Shown: positions 34,229 to 46,148 of the stretch, piece by piece
Numbering within the stretch: the stretch's first letter is position 1
How the letters are laid out: every line of letters begins with the position of its first letter
Source: Microstegium vimineum
Lineage: Eukaryota > Streptophyta > Magnoliopsida > Poales > Poaceae
Assembly: GCA_022036555.1 (NCBI GenBank)
Contig: CM039119.1
Span: 37,951,255-38,015,254, forward strand
Direction of reading: 5' to 3'
Length of the DNA: 64,000 nt
Notes under the pieces: generated by a model
The model's database searches: none
Seen by the model: the letters and a program-made list of their open reading frames with translations, nothing else
What the model was told of the DNA's origin: nothing
Made by a program: the position numbers and the translations under genes

Positions 34229-35849
34229 TAGAAGCCCTAGTTTGGTTTTGGCGATTACCGACAATAAAAGAGATTATATGGCTAAACGGTGTTTTCCCAG
34301 AGCTACGTAGCTTGCCATAGTGGAATTCAACATGAATGGGCACTAAAGGTCCATCACTTAGCCCCCCAAGATGGATATCGTATTCGGTTTCAAGGAGACC
34401 TGATAATGACCCTAGAATGATAGGCTAAGTGCCATAAAAAGATGAAGATCACTTAGAAATTGATAGGGCTTCTCTTTACCTTGACCGTACTATAAGAGGG
34501 TTGAGATTAGTAAGCTTGACTTAGGCAAAGCTTCATGACAGTGTGGTGCACACTTACTCCTAGCTCTAAGCAAGCCTATGGTGACCCGTAGATAGCCTAG
34601 ACAACCTTACCATTTTCATCGCGACGAAAAACGGAGTTGTTAAAACTGTTTTTTTGGCGTCGACGCTCTAGCAGGGCCGCCGACAACTGTCCGTTGCGTC
34701 ACAAAAGGCGTCGGACGCTGGGTTTGAGTCCACAGCGTCCGTCAGACCTTCCAAGGGGAAGTTTTCAGGCAATTTTTTTAGGGTCCCGTCGACCAGTCCC
34801 CGACCGCCAGGCTGTCGGACGCTGGGACGAGCGCCGTCGACCTTCCAGAGAGGGTTTTTTTCAAACCCAGCCAGAGCGAAGCGCCGGACGCTGGGGATGA
34901 GCGTCCTTCGCCCAGTGCGTAGCCGTCGTCGCTGGGAACAGTTGTTCAGAACTAGCCGTAGGCAGGCGTCGAACCCGTCCGTCGCCTAGCGCCGGAGCGT
35001 CCACCGTCGCCCCAACTAAACAAAACTAGCCGTTGGGCATAGCGACGGACCGACCGCGCCTAGTCCGACGAGCGTCCGTCGCCAAACTTAAAATGCCAGC
35101 CCAAGGCAGTTTTTCAGAGGGTCTATTTATAGCCCCTCCCACTTCTCTCCCCACCTTGCCTTTGCTCAATTGAGATGCTGAGTTGCTGAGGAGTTGGGAA
35201 GAGAGCAAGATCCCATAGAGAGAGAGAGAGTGAGTCACGAATCCATCCCATCCTCTCTCCCGAGTTTTCATCCAAGAGTTCAAGTGTGCATCCTCTATTG
35301 TGAAGCTTGAAAGTGAGTCTAACGAGGGGAGATCGAGGCGTGTTACTCTTGGTGATTCAGACATCACCTAATAGTCCTGGGCTCGGAGGATGGTGATCGC
35401 CCGAGGATGTCGGCGGCCCCTTCTCCATCCGACGTTTTTGTGATCGGTTTGGGCGATTCACCGAGCCGGATGGCGAAGGAATCAGCCCGTAGAGAGCACA
35501 TCATCCCTTGCGCGGGATTGAGGGGAGCTATACCTTACGAGGGGCTCCAACGAGGACTAAGGGGGGAGTGTCGACTCCTCGATACCTACGGCAAAACACA
35601 TCGTCGTGCAAGCAACTCTTTCCCTAGCCTTTATACCCGCATTACTTTCCGCACTGGCGTCAATTTCATACTAAATTGTGTAGGAAGTTTTTCGCTTTCC
35701 ATTGACTTGCTCCATTTCTAGCTAGGACACAACAAGTGGTAGGCACTAGGGGGTTAATGGCTCTTAAAGGTTTAAAATATTTTGTTTCTTGTTTAAGAAA
35801 TTTTAAAAGAGCCCAATCACCCCCCACCCTCTTGGCTCTGATCCTTTCA
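34229..35849 (+). repeat. Left LTR of the SIRE element
   Basis: Homology to the LTR at 46149-47793 starts near CCCTAGTTTGGTTTTGGCGATT and runs to CTGATCCTTTCA. The expected TGAA start is not readable, so the first few bases may be lost. TATTTATA at 35124-35131 is the likely promoter. A run of GA dinucleotides occurs at 35218-35232. Confidence 0.85.
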
Positions 35850-35851
35850 AT

Positions 35852-35862
35852 TGTATCAGCGC
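35852..35862 (+). promoter_or_regulatory. Degenerate primer-binding site
   Basis: TGTATCAGCGC follows the LTR end by two bases. The intact copy TGGTATCAGAGC is at 47796-47807 behind the next LTR, so this is the same site with one lost G and one change. Confidence 0.75.
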
Positions 35863-35879
35863 AATTTTGCTCTAAATCA

Positions 35880-38800
35880 GGCTTCACCGCCACTAGAAGC
35901 AAGATTCCCATGGAGGACCACCTCCATTTCATGGAGACGACTTTCTTACCGAAGAGAAAGTTCGTATGGAGGCCTATCTAGAGCCGTGACAGTGGGCAGC
36001 GCAAAGCTGCCACAAAGGGAGGCCACCCTCTTCGCGGAGGACCTCAACTTTGATAAATAACAATGCCAAGCTAAGAACATTATCTTTCGTGGCATTAGCA
36101 GGATGTCCTTCAAACCGAGTGCGTAATGCAAAGACGCATTTGAGTGTGGACACTATTTTGTGTACTTCACGTAGGCACACAGAGTGAGCGTGAAAACGCT
36201 ATCACTTGGTTATGGCTAAGCTCAATTCTTTTTTCTATGCAATCCTAATGAAAATGCAAATTAAATGTACTCACGAACACGACTCAACATTATTTTAAGG
36301 AAATTGAATGGGCTTCAGGTCTCCAACCAAATGGAACCGGCTAATGTGGTACGCAAGATTCTTTTGTGTCTTGCCCATTGAGAAGTATGGCCACAATCGT
36401 CACGGGGCTTCACCAAGGAGATCTCTTCGCCGCTACACCAACACAAATTTTGGCAAGATCAATGCCCATGAGATTACAAATGAAGATGGTGATGGGCTCA
36501 TCTTCCTCCTCCAAGAAGGAAGACAAAGAGAGAAGGAGGAGAAGAAGGACTTGGCACTCAAGGCATCTCCTCGAGAAGTACAAGATGCAAGTCATGTATA
36601 GAGCACAAGCGCTGATATGATGATGATGATGATTCCTCCGCTCTTAGGTGAAGATAACAACCAAGATTTTGAAGAAGCTAAGCAAGAATGGAGTCAAAGT
36701 TTGACTCAAAGAGAAGAAATTCTTCACAAGCGCTTTCAAGAAGCCCCGCTCCAAGATGGATTGCACAATTGTGGCAAACTTGACACTTGGAAATATCTTG
36801 CCCCGAAAAAAGAAAGACAAGTACAAGAAAAAAAAAGCTACAACAAGTTCAAGAACAACAAGGGAACAAGGTTGAGTAAAGTGATGGGAAAGAAGGATAC
36901 AAGCCATTAAAGAAGAAAGAAACCCTTCAATTTCCCAAAGAAGAAGAAGAAGGGAAAAAAAGCCTACATGTTGGTGATTGGCTCACCGACATTGAAGACT
37001 CAAGGACTCATCCGAAATGAAAGTAAAAGAAGAGAAGGTGGCCGCCTTGTGATTGGTTCATCTACTCCCCGCCCCCAAAACACCCCACCCCCCGGGCTCA
37101 TCCATAACCCTATCCCTCATGGCTAAAGGGACAAAAAGGTACAAAAAGAGGATAGTGATAAAGAGGCAAACTCTGTGATGTAGTAAAGATGATTTTGAGG
37201 CCCCTTCCCTATGATGAGAATTGTAATTTGCAATAAATATACTAAGCTCATTAGGAATAAAAAGCAAAAGTAAATTTCACTAGAGAAAGCCAAATGATAA
37301 TTTGCATGATAAGCTTGTGACTTTCTAGTGCTAATGATGAATTAAAAGTGAGAACAAATCTCTATCATCGAGCCTAGGAGCTCAAACCCTCCTCAGCAAG
37401 CTAATGAGAACATGAAAAGCTTGAGAGGTCAACCCAAAGCTCCATACAAGATACAACTGCTAAAAAAAAATGACTACAACCAAGTTAAGAATGAACATGC
37501 AACTGTCTAGCTATTGATTTGCTTCAATGATCTTGCAAAACATGTTGCTATTAAAACCCGGTTTTAAGTTGATATAGCTACTTCTTGTTAGGACTGTTTT
37601 GATAAGTTGTTTAGTGAGCAAAATGCTAAGTGCAAGGGCAAGAAGGTATTAGGCCGAAGATCATGAGACTAGGTGAAGATGAGGCAAGAAAACTCCAACC
37701 CAAAAGAAGAGCTAACCAATCTCAAGGAAAGCAAGCCTTTCACTATCAAGTCGGCCAAACAAAATGACAAAAAAGGGCAATCCCTTGATCAACTCTCAAG
37801 GGGAAAAATGCAAAGCTCAAGGTAGAAGACCCAAGCTTACAGTGAATTGAGAAGTTCACCAGGGCAAAACCCCTAAAAGTGAAGCTCTTGATGACACTAT
37901 CATGAAAAACCGACAAGACCGGTATTGGGTTCAAGAGAACCAAATCATGAAGGCCAAGGTCAAGATAGAAGCCAAGAAACTTTTACAAAACAAGGGCCCA
38001 TGAAAGAACTATGAACACTCAAAGTCCAAGCCCAAGAATGTTTTGGGAAATGTGGTCAAGAGGGTCACCTTCATCCAATGCAAGACTCCACCTCCCAAAA
38101 CCTTGCCCCAAGCACAAAAGGCCTTTCGCTCATGTTTGCACCTTCATCATCAACAAGGCCCTCCAAGGGTAGACCTCGAGTGTATTTCCGGTCTAAGATG
38201 AAGAACAAGCCCAAAGTGCTAGGGGTTGCTAAGGAGTTGGTGGACAGGCTTGGGAAACCCCGGCAAATGGGTTCCCAAACAACAAGCTTAATCAAAGTTG
38301 CTTGTGGTTTGGTGGGAAATTAAAAACCGGGGTCATTGGGTGTTGATGTGGATGCATCAAATATGACCCGGGGACTCCCGGATGTCACCCCAAACTTTAG
38401 GGGAAAATTGGAAGGCAAGACAAGATTACTTTTGGGGGCAATCAAAAGGCAAAGTGCAAGGTCTAGGCAAGTGGCAATCTAATGATCAATCAATATCAAA
38501 GTCCTTTCAAATACAATCATTGAGCCCCAACTGTATCGGTGGACAACTATGTGTCTTGTTTCCTTTGTCTCTTCACTCCAAAGAGGAAAAAAATGTCCCA
38601 AAATTGAAGATTCATCATTGATATAAAAGGTTTCGGCACAACAATCTTACCTAGTGGACCTTTACCCAAATGAAGCTAGTTTTGGGGAAACATTTCTATT
38701 CCCAAGAGTCTTTAGGTTGCTATGGCAAGAAGATTAGCACTGTTGGAAAAAACCAACCCCCCCGAAGAAGCTGCCAGAGAAGGAATTTTAGAGTTGAGGT

Positions 38801-41420
38801 TTTTGGGGTTTGAAAAGGACAAACTTTGTATGCATGTCAGCCCGCAAGCAAGTGGCAAACACTCATTTCCCAAAAAAAGCTTTCAAAGTCAACCTCAGAG
38901 TGTAGCTACTCCAAGGAACTATTTGGACCTACAAAAACCCATGGGTAGCCCTGGTGGAATCTCTTTGCTTGGGGGGGGGTTTTTGTTGATGACTACTCAA
39001 AATCACTTTGGTGTTCTTTCTTCAAGACAAGGGAGAAACTCCCAAACAATATTCAGAAATTACAACTAGAGCCCAAAATGAGTTGATGGGGAAGTCAAAA
39101 AAGAAAAGAGTGACAATGGAAAAGAGTTGTGAACACCAAAATGAAGACTATGTGATGAAGTTGGGATCAAGCAAAGAAGTATCCGCCCCCTATACTCTCA
39201 ACAAAATGGTTTTAGAGAGGAAGAACCGGACATATCACTCTGCAAGATCAAAGCTTATGAATACAACAAACCCGAGAAGTTTTGGGCCGAAAACATCAAA
39301 CCGCATGCATGCGCCAACCGGCTATTTGTCCAAAGGCTTCTCAAGAAACCCCCTATAACTTTGGAATGGGAAGAAAACCCGGGTATATCCTTTTTGAGTG
39401 TTTTGGGTTCAAATGTACATCTCAAGAAGCGCCAACATTGGGAAGTTCCAAAAAAATGACATTGTTCCTTAGTTGATATTCACTTAAATCCAAGGATACG
39501 TGTATTTAACAAAGCCACCGCTTAGTTGAAAAAAATGTTGCTTGGAGTTGATGAAACAATGCTCCAGAAAGCATGAAAATCTTAATGATGTAAGTTGAAA
39601 CCTTGAGGAGCAATGAAATATCCCAAATTTGGGTGTCAACCCGCAAGAGGTGGAATGTTGAAGATAAAAGCAATTCAAGATCCTTCTCCACCCACACGCC
39701 TCAATGATGAAGGAGACCGGGTGGGGGAACTCAAGAAGATACTCAAAATCTCAAAAACAAGCCGAGCCGAGCAAAATTTGAAGCACCACAACCTCCTCCC
39801 CAAGAGACTATAGAAAATCTAACCTATGCTTCAGCTCATCCCCAAAAGACCTCATCATAGGGAGTCCATCAAGGGGGTAACAACCGATCTAAACTTGCTG
39901 CTTATGTTGAACATCACCCCCTGTTTCCTTGGTTGACCTTCTAGGTGGAGGATGCACTGCGGACCCGAATTGGTGAATGCCTGCACGAAGTGAACAACTT
40001 CACCCCAAAAAAAAAAAAGTGTGGACACTAGTAGAAAACCCCCCAGGAGCAAGAATCATTGCCCAAAGTGGTGTTTAGACAAGCAAAATGATCAAGGTGT
40101 GTTTGTGAGAAACAAGCAAAATGTGGAAAAAGGGTTCTCCCAAGTTGAGGTTTGGGATTTTGGGGAACCTTGAAACCGGTGCAAGACTAGAACCATGTAT
40201 CCTTTTTTTGGCATATGCTTCCCCCATCAAAAATAAACTTTTTCAAAGATGTAAAGAGTGCCTTTCTAAATGGTTTCATCATGAATTGTTTTTGTCCCCA
40301 AAAACCTCCCGGTTTTGAAGACCCAAAGGGGGGCCCCAAACCCATTTGGGGGGAAAGGGGGGTTTTTTTAAGGAAACTTAATGGTTGAAGCAAGCTCCAA
40401 AGCTTGGTATGAGAGCTAAGGGATTCCTACTCAAAAAGTTTTCAAGATTGGAAAGTGGCCCCCACACTCCACCAAGGCTAGGGGAGAGATCTGGTTGCCA
40501 AGTATATGTCGATGACATTATTTTTGGGGGTCAAAAACCCAAGTCATAGCAAGGAATTGGTGCATGATGCCCAAAGGAGTTCAGATTCATGTTTTGACGA
40601 CTAACCTTCTCCTTTGGTTTCCCAGTGAAGCAATTGAGAGGCACCTTCATATCCAAAGAAGTCCCTTATAAATTGCTCAAGAAATTCAAGATGAGGTTTG
40701 AAGCCAATCAAAACTCCAATGCCTACTAAGGGCATTCGATCTTGATAAAGGAGTAAACCGAATTGACAAACTTTTTAATCGTTCTATGACGGAAATTAAT
40801 TTACCTCACCCCTTCAAAAACCGATATATGTTTTATGTTGTATGTGTGCTAGGTTCAAAAAACCCCAAGGAGTCGCATCTTTGTGCGGTTAAAAGAATCC
40901 TTAGGACTTAAGGCACACCCCTAGAGGGTCTTTGTAATTTCCCCAAAAGGGGCTCCCCTTTACTGTTGGCTATTCCCATTCGGATTACGCCCGGGGGTAA
41001 GGTTGATAGAAAGTACCTCCCGGGGTGCCACATCTAGGAAGATCAATTGTTTCTTGGTCCTCAAAGATGCAAAAGTGGCATTGTCACCGCCCGAAACGGA
41101 ATAACAGCCATGGAGCAAGTGTGCCAAATTTAAAACATGACCCCCAACACTCTTTATTATGGGGGTTTTTTTAAAAGAAGTTCCACTTTTGTGTGATAAT
41201 GAAACGCCGTAAAGCTGGGAAAAACCCCGGTTTCCCAAAACTCTCGCACCAAGCACAAAAGAAAATTCGCCATCACTTTTTTTAGAGATCATGTGGTAGG
41301 GAAAAAATAACACTAGTTTGGGGTTAAGCGAAGAGCATTGGCGGGTATCTTCACTAAATCAAAATCGATGAAACAACCTTTTTTTTAGTTGAAAGGAGTT
41401 AAATGTGCTTGAAACACTCT
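35880..41420 (+). pseudogene. gag-pol: SIRE gag-pol remnant
   Basis: Gag spans about 35900-36620, with LCVLPIEKYG-like and HQGDL.AATPTQIL-like pieces in two frames. A Lys/Glu-rich coiled-coil region follows. A damaged zinc knuckle lies at 38045-38083 (CFGKCGQEGHLHPM, one residue inserted and the last Cys missing). The protease core near 38335 has lost its Asp-Ser-Gly in the readable frames. Integrase lies at about 38720-39400 (VLERKNRT near 39210). Reverse transcriptase contains VYVDDIIFGG with YVDD at 40505-40516. RNase H starts near 40962 (GYSHSDYA) and ends around 41390 (LAGIFT). Frame changes occur every few dozen bases, often at G, C, A or T runs, so function is excluded for the sequence as given. 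The domain order identifies the family securely. Confidence 0.85.
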
Positions 41421-43020
41421 TTGTTCACTAAAAAATGAACTTGTTGAACATGCCCTTCATATGTAAATACATGTTTAATATGTAATCACAAGGCTTGGCT
41501 AAGCAGTTAAGATAACCGCCCTCAAAGCGTGTGACAAAGCTTAAAAAGCGTTTTTTAACTTGCACAAAAAACCTAGATTCAAATTTCGTATTGCCCTAAC
41601 ATATGCATGTGTGTTGTTTGTTTCTTTTTCAGTTAAGTTCTTTACACCCCTATGATATCCACTTAGGGGAGCATTCCAAACCAAGTCACTTCAATACCCT
41701 CTGTGGCCATATATGACTCCTTGGCGCTTCATTTTGAAAAATTTTTAGCAAAAATTTAAGTTAAGCCTATAGCAAACTAGTTGAAATGGGGTTTGAGAGA
41801 TGTTCTCTATCAAGCAATCAAGTGTTTTGGATCTTATTGGGTTGGAACTGGTTGGGAGAAAGAACGCAAAAGGGAAAATGAAAATTCTATTTTAAGGCGT
41901 CGGACGCTGCCGACGCACGCTCGTGTCAATTGCCTCAGCGTCCGCGCGATGTCCGAATAAAAAATTGCCCGCTACCCGGCGAAAAAGGACGCTCCCCCAA
42001 GCGCCGTCGCGTTTGGATTGGCGTTTCAAATTCTGTTTGGAAGCCCGACGACGATGCCGTGACGCCCCCGAGCGCCGTCGCAGTCCGACGAGCGTGTCGC
42101 TCCCCCCTCGGGCGTCCTCGTCCGCATCGAGGTCCGTCGCGAACTTAATGCGAATTTTTTAGAAAAACCCCCCATTTCTTCTCTGTTATCTCGTCGTTTC
42201 ATCAACCCCCCGCGCTGCTCCTTTCAAACCCAAACCCGCCGTGGTTCCTTCCACGCACTGAGCACGATCCCCCCCCGCCGCCGGCGAGCCCCCCCCCGCT
42301 GTCCTACCCCCCACGGGCCCCCCTGTGCTGCCTGCGCCACCGTGGCCTCTCTGGGGCCGCGGCTCCACCTGTTCCGCCCCCATCGCCTGCTCTACAGCTC
42401 CCCCCCTGAAAGCATCTCCCCAGTTCACCGCACCCCCAGAGTCCCCCACTGCACTCCCTTTCCGATTCACTGCGTATTCCCCGCCTGTGCGGAGTTCCGT
42501 TCCCGACGAGCTCTCCTTGGAGGTCCATGATTTTCTTTTGGATCCAAGGTGAATTTCAATCCCTTGACACACTCTGAATTGCAAATTTCCTCTCCTTTTC
42601 CCTTCCTTCTTTCCAAAACCCTACCTTGTCTTGTTAGTTTGCGGTTTGCGGTTGATTGAAAAGGATCTTTCCCTTCTCTGTTTTTGGCCCAGGTTCGAGG
42701 TATGAAGGCAAACATCTCGTTCTTATCTATTTCTTCATCTATAGACCCTCTCATCTCTCCCCTTATGGCTATGGTTAAAATCTCATCTATCTAACGCAGG
42801 GCCGTTGAGGTGGTTGCTGAGCAGGGGCAGTGACATGAACTCGGCAAAGCCCGCGAGTACGGATCGAGCAAAGCCTCGCGAGGATAGTCCAGGGCCGCGT
42901 GCCACTCTGCAGTGATTGGTTCTGTGGTCTGTCAGGGGTTTCCCAGGTCTGATTGTTTGGCAGTGAGTTTGTGGTTTGTTCTTGAGATCTTGCCCGAGTT
43001 TGGGTTGCAAAAGTTGAAAT
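41421..43020 (+). other. SIRE spacer between pol and the envelope-like region
   Basis: Contains a GC-rich block (41890-42150) that reuses the CGTCGGACGCT / AGCGTCCGTCG wording found in the LTRs, then a C-rich segment (42190-42530). Frames up to 132 codons are compositional. No domain seen. Confidence 0.5.
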
Positions 43021-45330
43021 ATGGCAGACAAGAAGGGAGGTCCCGCCCCGTTGGTGGGCCCCTCCACCTCCACGCTCCACCCACGACCGGGGAAAGGAAA
43101 GAAAAAAGGTTATCTCTCGAAGCGCAAAGGCCAAAGCGATGGATCCAGATTCGGTAGCCGCCCCTTAAAAAAAGTGGGCAGAGGCCCCCGAGATAGCTGA
43201 CGGAGGAGCACGTAACCGGCTGGGCTCTCACCTCGCCGTGGGAGCGCGCGTGAGTCCCCTCCACCTCCAGGTCAGGCCTGTCGAGGCAAACAGAGGCACC
43301 AGAGACAGAGTCAGCCCCCCAGCGACTGAGCCGGCAGAACCCCCGCGGCCACTCTACAAATGGAGAGTGATGACCGTCTGTTACCCGTTCCGAGGGTCGG
43401 GGCCCACCACAGCCCCCCAGGACCCCGGTCCCAGAACCAGTGAGGCCCAGGTCGAGCACTTACAGCCCAACAATCCAGCTGCTTCGATTGTTGAAATCCA
43501 GCCTGGGTCCCAAACCCCGAGGGACCCCCTGCGGACGAGAGTTCTATACTACCGTGCACAAGGACTTTCCCCGGCAATGTAGACATGATTTCTCCTTCAG
43601 GCCCACAGGGTGGTTGGCCCCTCGCTTACATAGAGGGGGATCGTGGTCCAAGATCCCGCAGCACCTCTATATCCAGGTCTACGATCTGATGGGACGCTCG
43701 GGGCATATCAGAAGGAGTGGGTATACAGTTTTACGCCTCTCTTTGGATCTCGCCCATCACGAGTTCCCTCACTTTGATATCAGGGACGTGATTTCAGAGT
43801 TAGCTTGCCAGATCAGAGACTCTTTCACCTCGATCCTCACCTACAGGATTTTTCATCTCTGCTATGGGAAAAAGAGGCCCCTCGCCGACCTCACGTGGTC
43901 TAGTTTCCATCCACGGAAATTCGTGAGGCCGGGGCTTTCAGCAGCCGTTCACTGAGGGTTCGAGCCCTACCCACGTGACCTCATCTTTGGCCAATCCCCC
44001 CCCCCCCTAGGTTTCCAGACGTAAAAATTCAAACCCCGGATTGGAGCAGGATACTATCACTCGTCTACAGTTTGGCTCCTAGCTCACATTTTTCCGAAGA
44101 AAAGGTTGACCCCTGGGGTTTGATAGTGAGTGATCTCGAGGAATTAAAGCTGCTGGGTTCAGGGTCATTGGACTACAGTTTGCTCATTGGATCTCTTATT
44201 TGATAGTTGCCAAAACCCAGTCAGGTGTATGAGAGTCACCCCTTTTGAAAGGGCAGCTACAGAGTTTCCCAGTTATGATGAGTCAGCTGTGGCCCCATGG
44301 CAATTGCCTCCCCCAGCAGAGGGCCACAGACCAGGTACTAAAGGGAGGCCTGGCACCACATCGGTCGAAAGGGCACAGAAAGCCACGTGGAGCAGATTGC
44401 TCAGGCAGAGCGCAGACTTAGAAAGCAAGATAGATACAGCTGCCGAGACAAATCTTTAGAGAGGATCTCGACTCCGAAGCCTGACGAGGACTACCACCCG
44501 TCTGAGTTTAAAACCGATGACCCCTGACACGAGGCAGGAGGTTTAGGCACACTGCACAAAAGTCCACTCAGGTTCTAGCCCCTCAGATGCTACGTTTCAC
44601 GATTCCCTGAGGATCAGAGGGCAGTCCCCCGCCAGGTAGAGGGCAAGAAAGACAAAAAGGGGCCGACTTACAGAGGCTTCACTGAGCAGAGCTGCAGCTC
44701 AGCACAACACAGGCCCAGACACGAGTTCCAGCATCATTTCCCTGGCATATCAGCGCAGCAGGTAAAGATTCAGAAGACTCAGACACTCCTACTTGCTCTT
44801 CTGCCCCTAGCTCCGGCAGATTTTCCATGCCACAGTTCCAGTTGCCCGGCTTTCCCCACAGCACAGTAGTAAAACTTCACCTCCTCAGCAAGCTCTAGTG
44901 GTTGTGGTTTTGCCGACTCCAGCGTTACCGTCCAAGCACACAGATCGGGCACCAGCTACTCCCCCCTTTCCCCAGCCAGTACCTCTCCTAAAGTCCCAGA
45001 CCCGAGGACCCGGTGTCTCTTGGAAATAGCTTCCCCCCGGAGATTTTTCCAGACGGATTCACTCCTACCCGGGGAACCACCTTAAAAGGGGCCTCGAAGA
45101 TCTGGCAGCGTCGTACTGGAAATAAATTGGAGAGGACTTCCCCAGGAGCAGCCTCAGCCATCACACTAGCTCCAGAAAAACCTGCAGTCGATCCTCCGGC
45201 GAGGGGCACCCACATGTCCTCAGTTGCCTCGTCGGAGATCGCCCTGAGCATCAGCAAAAGACAGTCACTACCCCTCCAATGCAGTTCAGACGGATGCCAT
45301 ATCCCAGAAAGGGGCAGTTAAAAATGGCAG
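43021..45330 (+). pseudogene. Envelope-like frame of the SIRE element, broken
   Basis: It begins at ATG 43021 (MADKKGGPAPL), with a basic segment that hits a stop at 43198-43200. The best-preserved block is open at 43530-43955. It has FYTTVHKDFPRQC, HRGGSWSKIPQHLY, GRSGHIRRSGY and RDSFTSILTYRIFHLCYGKK, then stops at 43953-43955. This is the region called envelope-like in SIRE-type plant elements because of its position and size. A role in any envelope is unproven in plants, and I see no clear membrane anchor or signal peptide here. Downstream (44190-45320) only scattered Pro/Ser/Gln-rich frames remain. I describe it as a remnant and do not reconstruct it. Confidence 0.65.
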
Positions 45331-46133
45331 TGCCCCTCTCCCACTTTTCAGACTCAGCCTGAAAGGGGTTTGCAGAAACAGCAGTGTCCCTAGTGCCTGT
45401 ACTTGCAGTGACACCGTCCCCCTCCCTCGAGTTTTCACTCGTGGGGTTCCCAAGCCCGCACTACACTGAGGCAGACCGCCCGAGGCCCCAGCTGAGCCTC
45501 AGGGGGAATATTTGAGACACCAGCTCCAGAGTTTTACTCAAAGCTGCACCTACTCCTGCAAGACCGGGGCCCGATGACGAGTCAGACGAGTCCGACCTTC
45601 AGGACTTCATCTGCTTGATGGGAAGGCTGCAGCCCCCCACCTTCTTCCCCCAGCCCCAGACACTTATTTTTTTGGTGCTAGACGCCAAAGGGAGAGAGAG
45701 GGTCGAGTATAGAGAAAAGGGGGAGGGTTTGGATCTTTTATGTTTATTCCCAGTACTTTTTCAAAAAGTCTACTTTTATGCATTTGTTTTATATGTGGGG
45801 ATGATGATGGGTTGATATTTATATGGTTGAAAGTGCCCAAACTCTTGATTATCACTAAATTTCTTGTGAGTTTTCTCATGTTAAATAAATTACTCTATGA
45901 TTAACGTTTATTTGAGCTTCCGCGTTTTATTTCCGATAACATCTTTGAGAATATAAATGAGTACTACTTTTTACATTCATATCCATAAAGGTACCATTTT
46001 TTTTTGATTTTGGCTTGGTGAGCAAGTATGGGGCATTACAATTTCACTAACCCTTGCCCCAACCATTCCAAGTCACCTTTGAACAAAACCCAAAACTCTT
46101 ATCCATACTTGAAGTTCTATTGTCGTCAATCAC
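45331..46133 (+). other. SIRE 3' untranslated region
   Basis: GC-rich until 45700, then AT-rich with short frames only. It leads into the polypurine tract. No gene seen. Confidence 0.5.
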
Positions 46134-46148
46134 CAAAAAGGGGGGGAT
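46134..46148 (+). promoter_or_regulatory. Polypurine tract of the SIRE element
   Basis: AAAAAGGGGGGGAT directly before the LTR start, preceded by GTCAATCACC, the wording usual before the SIRE-type 3' LTR. Confidence 0.8.

Noticed and set aside
42186..43582. GC-rich frames of up to 175 codons, mostly antisense to the SIRE element
   Set aside because: They are shadows of the C-rich SIRE spacer and the envelope-like region; no motif is present.
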